58,693 nucleotides of DNA, taken from contig NZ_JAHDTH010000025.1 of assembly GCF_018531445.1 (NCBI RefSeq), positions 1 through 58,693 on the forward strand, given 5' to 3'. Each line of letters begins with the position of its first letter. Position 1 is the first letter of the stretch. A program made the position numbers and the translations under genes. Below the pieces are notes generated by a model, which ran no database searches, was not told the DNA's origin, and was given only the letters and a program-made list of their open reading frames with translations. Source of the DNA: Pseudonocardia lacus (GTDB taxonomy: Bacteria; Actinomycetota; Actinomycetes; Mycobacteriales; Pseudonocardiaceae). Shown here one piece after another: positions 24,902-32,163 of the stretch.

Positions 24902-24938
24902 CCAGCAGACCCTCCGCATCGACCGAAGGAGTTCGACC

Positions 24939-26120
24939 ATGGGTTCAGGGTTCGACGGCGCCGCAACCGCCGCCATCGACGAGGTGCTGGCCGGCGCGGT
25001 CCGCACCGGCGCGGTACCGCACGTCGCGGCCATCGTCGCCGACCGCGACGGCGTCCTCTACGAGGGCGGCGCGGGGGTGCGGGTCGCCGGGGAGAGCGAC
25101 GACCCGGTGACCACCGGCACCCAGTTCCGGATCATGTCCATGACCAAGATGGTGGCGACGGTCGCCGCATTGCAGCAGGTCGAGCGGGGTGAGCTGGAGC
25201 TGGACGCGCCCGTCGACACGTTCCTGCCCGAGTTCGCCGACCTGCAGGTGCTGGAGGGCTTCGACGGCGACACCCCGAAGCTGCGCCCGGCCGGCAACCG
25301 GGCCACCGTGCGCAACCTGATCACCCACACCTCGGGGTTGGCGTACTGGTTCTGGGACGCCGACCTGGCCCGCTACGAGAAGGTCACCGGCCTGCCCAAC
25401 GTCGTCCCGGGCTCGCTGGAGGCGTTCACGGCGCCACTGGTCACCGACCCGGGCACCCGCTTCGTCTACGGCATCAACACCGACTGGTTGGGCAGGGTCG
25501 TCGAGAAGGTCGCCGGCACCACCCTGGACGTCGTGGTCAAGGACGGGATCACCGGCCCGCTCGGCATGGACGACACCATGTTCCGCCTCGACGCGCAGCG
25601 CTACGCCAACTGCGTCTCCGTGCACGTCCGGGGCGAGGACGGGGCGTGGACGTCGGCCGGGGAGATCCTCAACCAGGAGCCGGCGTGGTGGGCCGGCGGG
25701 CACGGGCTGTACTCCACCCCGCGCGACTACATCCGGTTCGAGCGGGCCCTGCTGCGCGGCGGCGAGCTGGACGGCGCACGGATCCTGCGCCAGGAGACCG
25801 TCGACGCGGCGTTCACCAACCAGATCGGCGACCTCGACTTCCCGGCCGAGATCCCGACCGCCGACCCGCCGATCACCGCCTCGCTGAACGTGGGCCCGGG
25901 CTGGAAGTGGGGCTACGGGCTGCTGCTCAACACCGTCGACGTGCCGGGCGCGCGGCGGGCCGGTACCGGGGCATGGGCCGGGCTGTTCAACACGCACTTC
26001 TTCATCGACCGCACCAGCGGGATCTGCGCGTCGATCTACACCAACTCGCTGCCGTTCATCACCGAGGAGGCGTGGCAGACCTACGCCGACTTCGAGGCCG
26101 CCGTCTACGCGGCGCTCTGA
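24939..26120 (+). CDS. Serine hydrolase of the beta-lactamase/EstB esterase family
   Basis: Class C beta-lactamase-fold hydrolase of 393 aa. The nucleophile motif SxxK is seen in IMSMTKMV near residues 66-71, and the second motif Tyr-x-Asn in FVYGINTDW near residue 177. The GGHGLYST segment is where the third motif of EstB-like esterases lies. There is no signal peptide, so it is cytosolic and not a true beta-lactamase. GGAG lies before ATG 24939. Next to the BVMO, it most likely opens the ester or lactone product. Confidence 0.92.
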   Translation: MGSGFDGAATAAIDEVLAGAVRTGAVPHVAAIVADRDGVLYEGGAGVRVAGESDDPVTTGTQFRIMSMTKMVATVAALQQVERGELELDAPVDTFLPEFADLQVLEGFDGDTPKLRPAGNRATVRNLITHTSGLAYWFWDADLARYEKVTGLPNVVPGSLEAFTAPLVTDPGTRFVYGINTDWLGRVVEKVAGTTLDVVVKDGITGPLGMDDTMFRLDAQRYANCVSVHVRGEDGAWTSAGEILNQEPAWWAGGHGLYSTPRDYIRFERALLRGGELDGARILRQETVDAAFTNQIGDLDFPAEIPTADPPITASLNVGPGWKWGYGLLLNTVDVPGARRAGTGAWAGLFNTHFFIDRTSGICASIYTNSLPFITEEAWQTYADFEAAVYAAL

Positions 26121-26126
26121 CCGTCT

Positions 26127-26170
26127 CCGGGGCGGGCCGCTGTCCGGCTCAGGACAGCAGCCCGCCCCGG
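26127..26170. terminator. Strong bidirectional hairpin overlapping the regulator 3' end
   Basis: Arms of 19 bases (26127-26145 and 26152-26170) pair with a single mismatch around the loop GGCTCA. The loop contains the stop codon of the minus-strand regulator, so one arm is inside its last codons. It lies between convergent genes and can terminate both. Confidence 0.8.
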
Positions 26171-28866
26171 CGCGCGAGCGACACGGCCTCGGCCCGGTTG
26201 GTGGCGCCGAGCTTGCTGTAGATGTTCTTCAGGTACCACTTGACGGTGTTGACGGTGACCGTCAGCGAACGCGCGATCTGCTGGTTGCTGCGGCCGAGGT
26301 CGAGCATGCCCAGCACGGCCAGCTCGCGGCCGGTCAGGTCGACAGCGGCCCGCTCCCCCGCCGGCTCGGCGCCGGTGCGGGCGAGCAGCGCGGCCAGCTC
26401 GCCGGGGGCGATCGGCGCACCGGTCCCGCCGTCGGGCCAGGTGTCGGCCTCGGCCCGGGTCACCAGCCGGCCCAGCACCGCGGCGACCTCCGGGCCACCG
26501 TCCAGGACCGGCTGGCACAGCCCGGCCGGGAGCGCGTGGGCCAACGCGGCGGCGAGGCTGCGCTCCGCCGCCATCTGCCGCGCCGCGCGCTCCTGGACCA
26601 CGCTCAGCTGCACGGTCGCGCTGACCGCCGCCCGGAGCTGTCCGCGCCGCCGCAGGTCGGCGATCAGCTCCTCCAGCAACGCCGTTGCGCCCTCGTGGTC
26701 GCCCTCGGCGGAGCGGACGGCGGCCAGCGAGGCGGTCCGGATCTGGTCGATCACCACCCCGATCCCGCCCGATCGGCCCGTGCCGTCGGGAAGGTCCTGC
26801 GCGGCCCGGCGCGCCTCGCGCAGCCGGCCGGCGGCCAGCAGTTGCCGGATCCGCTCGGCCTCGATGGCCGCCCGCAGCCGGGTCAGGCCGAGCCGCTCGG
26901 CGACCTTGGTCCCCTCGGCCAGCAGCTCCCCGGACTCGGCCGCGGCCCCTCGGTCGGCCCGGATGCGGGCGAGCAGGGCGTAGCTGGCGACCATGAAGTC
27001 GACGACTCCGCTCTCCGCGCCCAGCTCCCGGCTGTCCTCCAGCAGCCGCTCGGCCTCGTCGAGCTCGCCGCGCTCGTAGTGCAGCTCGCCGAGCAGGGCG
27101 CCGGCCAGCCGGGCCGCGTGCGATCGCCGCCCGGCCGACTCCCTGGCCAGCGCGACCGCGCCCTGCAACTGCTCCTCGGCGGCGGGCAGGTCCAGCTGGG
27201 CGAGTGCGGCGATGCCGGCGAAGCAGCGCCCGTAGACCCCGGCGAAGGGCCCGATCGTCCGCTCGTGGAACGGCCGGGCCCACGCCTGGCGGTCGCGCGC
27301 CGCCCGGTACCGCATGGCGTGGATGTCGCAGAACGCCTGGATGTTCGCCGCCACCGCCACGATCCACGGCCGGTAGGCCGCCGACCGCGTGAGGCTGCGC
27401 TCGACGAGCTCCTCGGCCCGGTCGGTGCGGTCGCCGTAGATGTCGATGCACGCCTGCACGACGTCGGCCTCGCTGTGCATCTCCTCGTGCTCGGGGCCGA
27501 CCGGCACGGCGAGGTGGAGGTCGTCGAGGGCGAGTTGCGCGTCGTGCGGGCGCTGCAGCAGGCAGTTCGCCCAGGCGACGGCCATCAGCAGCCGCGGGCG
27601 GTCGTGCGTGGCGCGGGCCGGCAGCCGGCCGGTGAGCCCGAGCAGGCTGACCATGCGGCTGTGCTCGACCAGCGCCATCGCGTGCGACTCCACCAGGTCG
27701 GTGGCCCGGCCCGGGTCGCCCGCGGCCAACGCGTGCGCCACCGCCTCGGGCACGAGATCGTGCGCGGAGAACCAGTCCGATGCGCACCGGTGCAGCCCGG
27801 GCACCCGCTCCGGGCGGTCGCGCTCCAGCCGTCGCCGCAGGTGGTCGGCGAACAGGTGGTGGTAGCGGAACCACGTGCGCTCGGCGTCGAGCGGGCGCAG
27901 GAACAGGTCGCGCCGCTCCAGCTCCTCCAGCATCGCCTGCCCGTCGCCGCGCCCGGCGAGCGCCCCGGCCAGCTCCCCGCAGAGCCGGTCGCAGACCGAC
28001 GTGGCCAGCAGGAAGTCCAAGATCTCGCCCGGCAGGGCGTCGAGCACGTTCTCGGCGAGGTACTCGCCGATCGAGTGGTGGCGCCCGGAGAAGTCCCGGA
28101 TCAGCGCGGCCGGGTCGGCGCTGTCGCGCAGCGACAACGAGACCAGCTGCAGGGCCGCGACCCACCCGTCGGTGCCCTCCGACAACCGCGCCACCTCGTC
28201 GCCCCGCAGGGTCAGTCCGTTGAGGTCCACCAGGAACGCCCTGGCCTCGTCGAGGTCGAAGCGCAGCGCCGCCGCGTCCACCTCGGTCAGCTGCTGGCGC
28301 ACCCGCAGCCGGCTCAGCGGCAGCCGCGGCCGGGTGCGGCTGGTGAGCAGCAGCGAGAGGTTCGGCGGCGCGAAGTCCAGCAGGTGGACCAGTGCCCGGT
28401 GCACCCGCGCGTCGTCGATCACGTGCCAGTCGTCGAAGGTCAGCACGAACCGGGCGGGGTGCCCGCCGATCAGCTCCAGCACCGCCGACAGCGTGTAGCG
28501 CTGGGCGTCCTCGACCCCCTGCTCGATCAGCTCCCGCAGGTCGTCGAGGGTGTCCGCGCTCTCCGGCAGCGCCCGGCGCACCGCCTGCAGCAGGTGCGAG
28601 AGGAACCAGTGCGGGTCGTTGTCGTCGCGGTGCAACCCGAGCCACGCGACCGCCGCACCACCGTCCTCCAGCACCCGCAGCCACTGCACGGCCAGGGTGG
28701 TCTTCCCGTACCCGGCCGGGGCCTGGATGACGGTGAGCTGGCGCCCGGAATCGGCGCGCAGGACCGCGAGCAGGCGCCGCCGCTCGATGACGTTGCGGAC
28801 GTAGGTCGGCGCCCGGAACCGGCTCGACGCGTCCGGCGGGTGCGCGGGTCGCGGGGCAGGCGTCAT
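26149..28866 (-). CDS. MalT/LAL-type ATP-dependent LuxR regulator
   Basis: Large regulator of 905 aa. An AAA/STAND NTPase lies at the N-terminus with Walker A APAGYGKTT at residues 49-57 and Walker B-like LTFDDWHVI near 140. A helical TPR-like sensor arm fills the middle. The C-terminal LuxR helix-turn-helix is LTGRELAVLGMLDLGRSNQQ at about 844-863, continuing to TVKWYLKNIYSKLG. MalT-type proteins switch on when ligand and ATP are bound. It converges on the BVMO/esterase operon, and an identical DNA element lies upstream of both units, so it is the likely activator of that operon. Confidence 0.93.
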   Translation of the reverse strand: MTPAPRPAHPPDASSRFRAPTYVRNVIERRRLLAVLRADSGRQLTVIQAPAGYGKTTLAVQWLRVLEDGGAAVAWLGLHRDDNDPHWFLSHLLQAVRRALPESADTLDDLRELIEQGVEDAQRYTLSAVLELIGGHPARFVLTFDDWHVIDDARVHRALVHLLDFAPPNLSLLLTSRTRPRLPLSRLRVRQQLTEVDAAALRFDLDEARAFLVDLNGLTLRGDEVARLSEGTDGWVAALQLVSLSLRDSADPAALIRDFSGRHHSIGEYLAENVLDALPGEILDFLLATSVCDRLCGELAGALAGRGDGQAMLEELERRDLFLRPLDAERTWFRYHHLFADHLRRRLERDRPERVPGLHRCASDWFSAHDLVPEAVAHALAAGDPGRATDLVESHAMALVEHSRMVSLLGLTGRLPARATHDRPRLLMAVAWANCLLQRPHDAQLALDDLHLAVPVGPEHEEMHSEADVVQACIDIYGDRTDRAEELVERSLTRSAAYRPWIVAVAANIQAFCDIHAMRYRAARDRQAWARPFHERTIGPFAGVYGRCFAGIAALAQLDLPAAEEQLQGAVALARESAGRRSHAARLAGALLGELHYERGELDEAERLLEDSRELGAESGVVDFMVASYALLARIRADRGAAAESGELLAEGTKVAERLGLTRLRAAIEAERIRQLLAAGRLREARRAAQDLPDGTGRSGGIGVVIDQIRTASLAAVRSAEGDHEGATALLEELIADLRRRGQLRAAVSATVQLSVVQERAARQMAAERSLAAALAHALPAGLCQPVLDGGPEVAAVLGRLVTRAEADTWPDGGTGAPIAPGELAALLARTGAEPAGERAAVDLTGRELAVLGMLDLGRSNQQIARSLTVTVNTVKWYLKNIYSKLGATNRAEAVSLARRGGLLS

Positions 28867-28963
28867 CGGCGCACCTCATCGGGCTCGGGCGAGTCCGTGC
28901 TCAGCACCGATCGTCGCGCCTCGCCGGCCCGTGGGCAACGCCGTCGCCGCGGGTCGGACCACG

Positions 28964-28983
28964 CCGACTACCCGCTCGGGTAG
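28964..28983 (-). promoter_or_regulatory. Putative regulator box upstream of the MalT/LuxR-like gene
   Basis: Contains the perfect palindrome CTACCCG-CT-CGGGTAG (28968-28983). It shares 18 identical bases with 23168-23185. It lies about 100 bases upstream of the regulator's ATG, consistent with autoregulation. Confidence 0.7.
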
Positions 28984-28996
28984 TGGGACCGGCCGC

Positions 28997-29340
28997 TCAC
29001 GCGCGTCGACTGCTGCCCGGCACCGCGGGAGAACCGCCCATCGGGCCTCGGAAGCCGAGGCCTGGGACGGGGCGCTCGCGGGTGCGCGGGCGCGGCCGGG
29101 CGGGCCGCACCGGGGGCAGTTCGTCCCCGGCGACGACGCGGTTGCGGATGGTGCCGATGCCCTCGACGGTCATCTCGACGCCGTCGCCGGGGCGCAGCGG
29201 GGGCGGGTCCTGGCCGCCGCGCCGGCCCCAGAGCAAGGCCGGGCAGCCGCCGTTGCCGCAGGTCCCGGAGCCGAGCACGTCGCCGGCGCGGACCCAGGTG
29301 CCGCGGGAGGCGTAGGCGAGCAGCGCATGCGCCCATCCCC
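28997..29340 (-). pseudogene. C-terminal remnant of a fumarylacetoacetate-hydrolase-family protein
   Basis: One minus-strand frame encodes GWAHALLAYASRGTWVRAGD, VLGSGTCGNGG, then LRPGDGVEMTVEGIGTIRNR, matching the C-terminal third of FAH-family hydrolases. No matching N-terminal part or start codon is present: the frame upstream is nonsense that overlaps another coding-like frame. It is best read as a decayed fragment left beside the BVMO module. Confidence 0.6.
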
Positions 29341-29520
29341 TCACACCGGCGGTGGCACGAACAGGCCCTTGTCGGGGTCGTTGAACGACCGGGAGGCCAC
29401 GAACTCGTTCATGGCGTCGGCCGTGGCCCACTGGTCGGACACCTCGGGCCGGGTGAAGTCGTAGAGGTGCGGGTACCAGGTGTCCTCGTCGATCGTCTCC
29501 AACTCGGTCGTGACGGGACA
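29341..29520 (-). pseudogene. Unidentified coding-like fragment without a start
   Basis: The frame ending at 29341 reads TTELETIDEDTWYPHLYDFT, followed by RPEVSDQWATADAMNEF and ending GLFVPPPV. The composition is protein-like, but no ATG, GTG or TTG with a ribosome binding site begins it, and the family was not recognised. With the adjoining FAH fragment in another frame it suggests gene decay or a deletion junction. Confidence 0.4.
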
Positions 29521-29618
29521 TGCGCGCGGACGATCCGCCCGATCGCGATGGGCGCAGAGCAGGACCCGCTCCCGGCCGGGCTCCTCGACCGGGGGCACCC
29601 CGTGTCCACGAGTCGGGG

Positions 29619-30308
29619 TCAGCGGCCCGGCGGGTCCGGGTCGAGCCGCGTGGTCGGGGCGACCCCTGCGTCGAAGACGGTGCAGTGGCGGGTCAGGGTG
29701 CGCTCGACGGTGTCGAAGCGCCGCCGCAGCGCGGTCTCGATCCGGCCGAGCGCGGCCTCGTCGAGCAGCAGGGGTCGCGCGGCCCGGCTGGGCGCGCGCC
29801 CGCCGTGCCAGCTCAGCAGCAGCCGGCCGCCGGGGCGCAGCAGCCGACGCAGCTCGCCGGCACCGGAGTCGAGATCGGGCCAGATCGCCACGGTGTTGAC
29901 CGAGACGACGACGTCGGCGCACCCGTCGGGCAGGCCGGTGGTGGCGGCGTCTCCGGGTCGGACCTCCAGCCGGTCGGCGGCGATGGCCGCGGCGTTGGCC
30001 CGGATCGCCAGCGCCCGCATGTCCACCGACGGCTCGACGCCCACCACCCGCCGCACGTCCGCACGGGCAGCGAGCAGCCCGAGCAGCACCCCGGGCCCGG
30101 GGCCGATCTCGACCACCTCGACCGCCGCGTCCACCCCGCTGGCCGCCAGCAGCGCCAGCACCTCCCGCTGCTGGCCGCGGTTGAGCAGGCGCATCAGCCG
30201 CCCGCCCAGCCGACCGAGGCGCCCGGCCGGTAGCGCGGCGAAGCGGTTGGGGGTGGTCCCCGTGGACCAGGACGGAGCGGGCGATGCGGGAGTGGCCGGA
30301 GCGCTCAT
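29619..30308 (-). CDS. Class I SAM-dependent methyltransferase
   Basis: Methyltransferase of 229 aa. Motif I is VEIGPGPGVLLGL near residues 67-79, followed by VVGVEPSVDM and the post-motif ADVVVSVNTVAIW, then the RRLLRPGGRLLLSWH strand. The N-terminus (RLMRLLNRGQQREVL) resembles methyltransferases of unknown small-molecule substrate. ATG at 30308 is preferred to the in-frame GTG three codons upstream. No operon partner: the region downstream holds only the remnants above. Confidence 0.85.
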   Translation of the reverse strand: MSAPATPASPAPSWSTGTTPNRFAALPAGRLGRLGGRLMRLLNRGQQREVLALLAASGVDAAVEVVEIGPGPGVLLGLLAARADVRRVVGVEPSVDMRALAIRANAAAIAADRLEVRPGDAATTGLPDGCADVVVSVNTVAIWPDLDSGAGELRRLLRPGGRLLLSWHGGRAPSRAARPLLLDEAALGRIETALRRRFDTVERTLTRHCTVFDAGVAPTTRLDPDPPGR

Positions 30309-30606
30309 GGATACCACGGTGGGTGCTCGAAGACCCTCGATGTCAAGCCCGGGGCCATCGGCGGGGCAGCCCGCCGGAGCGGGCCGGCCCTTCGGAGATC
30401 CGCTTCACCCGGACCGCGCACCCCCCGGGCCGGCCGACCAGATCCGCAACCCGGCGGACCCGATTTGGGGCGCACTTCGCAGCCCTGGACGTGTTATCGC
30501 AGCGCGCCGGCGGGCTGCGAGAACACCCCTGACGCTGCGCGGACGCCACCACCTCTGCGAGCCACCGGGCCGCAGCGCGACAAGCCGCTAGCCGCGAACC
30601 ACGAGT

Positions 30607-30658
30607 GAACGTTGCGTTTCGTAGGAACGACCCGTACGTTATAAGAAACGTAGCGTTC
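30607..30658 (+). promoter_or_regulatory. Promoter with paired TetR-type operators for the MFS/RPH/TetR operon
   Basis: Two copies of the palindrome AACGTNGCGTT, at 30608-30618 and 30647-30657, flank a -10-like TATAAG (30640-30645). Extended to GAACGTTGCGTTTC and GAAACGTAGCGTTC, the two also form a large inverted repeat. The second copy would cover the transcription start. The TetR encoded third in the operon is the likely ligand. The rest of the 30309-30672 gap shows nothing recognisable. Confidence 0.75.
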
Positions 30659-30672
30659 TCTAGGAGGCCAGG

Positions 30673-32163
30673 ATGGCCGGTTCCGCGGACCGGGTGCTGC
30701 CGGGCCTCATGCTCGTGATGCTGCTCGGCGCCCTCGACCAGACCGCGATGGCGCCGGCCCTTCCCGCCGTGGCCGCGGACCTCGGGCGGTTCGACCTGAT
30801 GCCGGCCGTGATCACCGCCTACCTCGCCGCGGCCACCGTGGTGATGCCGCTGCACGGCAAGCTCGGGGACCGGTTCGGGCGCAAGCCCGTGCTGATGGGC
30901 GCGATCGGGGTGTTCGTGCTGGGCGCGGTCCTGTGCGCCACGGCGACCTCGATGTCGGCGCTCGTGGTCTGGCGGGTGGTGCAGGGTGTGGGCGGCGGCG
31001 GGCTGATGATCGGGGCGCAGGCCGTGCTCGGCGAGGTGGTGAGCCCGCGGGAGCGGGGGCGCTACCTGGGCCTGCTCGGCGCCGTGTACGTCGTGGCCGC
31101 GGTGGGCGGGCCGCTGCTCGGCGGGCTGGCGGTCGACCACCTCAGCTGGCGCTGGATCTTCGCGCTCTACCCGCCGCTCGGCCTGGTCGCGCTGGTCGTC
31201 GTCGCCCGCACGCTGCGGCTGCCGGCGCCGCGGGAGCGCCCGCCGTTCGACGTGCTCGGCGCGGTGCTCCTCTCGCTCGCCGTGATCGGCATCGTCCTGC
31301 TCAGCAGCGGCATGGGCGGGGCCACCCCGCTGGTCGCGGCGGCGACGGGGCTGGCCGTCGTCGGCTGGCTGCTCACCGCCCGCACGGCCGCCGACCCGGT
31401 GCTGCCGCTGCGGCTGGTGCGCACCCGCGCCATCGCGATCCCGATCGCCGTCAGCGCGCTCATCGGATTCGCCCTGTTCGGCACGATCAGCTACCTGCCG
31501 GCGTTCCTCCAGGTGGCCAGGGGCGCCTCCGCCACGCAGGCCGGCCTGGTGATCACCGCGCTGATGGCGGGCGTCATCGTCACCACGACGGTGTCCGGCC
31601 GGCTGATCACCCGCACCGGCCGCTACAAGGCCTTCCCCGTCACCGGGACCGCGGTGGCCGCGCTCGGACTGGCGCTGCTGGGCACCGTCGGCCCGACGAC
31701 GCCGCTGCCGCTCGTGCTCGGCGCGCTGCTGCTGATCGGGCTGGGGATCGGGATGGTCATGCAGGTGATGGTGCTGGTCGCGCAGAACGGCGCCGAGCAC
31801 CGCGACCTCGGAGCGGCCACCTCCGCGGTGACGTTCCTGCGCCAGATCGGCGCGAGCACCGGCGTCGCCGCGATCGGCGCGCTGATCACGTCCCGGTTCG
31901 CCGCCGCGCTGCCCGCCGGCATCGACCCGCGGGTGGCGATGCGCCTCGACCCGGACCAGCTCGCCGACCTGCCCGCCGCCGTGCGCGACGCGTTCGGCGC
32001 CGCCGTCCCGCCGGTGTTCGGGTTCGTCGCACCCCTGCTCGCACTCGCCTGCGTGCTGTCCATCGCGCTCCCCGCGCAGCCGCTGCGGGAGACCGCGCAC
32101 GTCCGCCACTCATCGGGAAGCGACCCGTCAGGGAGCGACCCGTCAGGAAGGAGCCCACGATGA
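30673..32163 (+). CDS. MFS drug exporter, DHA2/EmrB-QacA type
   Basis: Proton-coupled exporter of 496 aa with about 14 hydrophobic segments. It carries the DHA2 motifs LDQTAMAPALPAVAADLG, the loop 2-3 signature GKLGDRFGRKPVL and QGVGGGGLMIGAQAV. GGAGG lies six bases upstream of ATG 30673. It overlaps the next gene by 4 bases (ATGA). The C-terminal tail has the repeated GSDPSG. With the following rifampin-phosphotransferase-like enzyme and TetR it forms an export-plus-inactivation resistance operon. Confidence 0.93.
   Translation: MAGSADRVLPGLMLVMLLGALDQTAMAPALPAVAADLGRFDLMPAVITAYLAAATVVMPLHGKLGDRFGRKPVLMGAIGVFVLGAVLCATATSMSALVVWRVVQGVGGGGLMIGAQAVLGEVVSPRERGRYLGLLGAVYVVAAVGGPLLGGLAVDHLSWRWIFALYPPLGLVALVVVARTLRLPAPRERPPFDVLGAVLLSLAVIGIVLLSSGMGGATPLVAAATGLAVVGWLLTARTAADPVLPLRLVRTRAIAIPIAVSALIGFALFGTISYLPAFLQVARGASATQAGLVITALMAGVIVTTTVSGRLITRTGRYKAFPVTGTAVAALGLALLGTVGPTTPLPLVLGALLLIGLGIGMVMQVMVLVAQNGAEHRDLGAATSAVTFLRQIGASTGVAAIGALITSRFAAALPAGIDPRVAMRLDPDQLADLPAAVRDAFGAAVPPVFGFVAPLLALACVLSIALPAQPLRETAHVRHSSGSDPSGSDPSGRSPR

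Noticed and set aside
24939-26120. Reading the serine hydrolase as a beta-lactamase resistance gene
   Set aside because: No signal peptide and it is paired with a BVMO; EstB-type esterase is the better reading.
30933-32159. 5' extension of the rifampin-phosphotransferase frame to an upstream ATG
   Set aside because: This part overlaps the MFS gene in another frame and is Arg/Ala-rich; ATG 32160 with the 4-base overlap gives the normal N-terminus.
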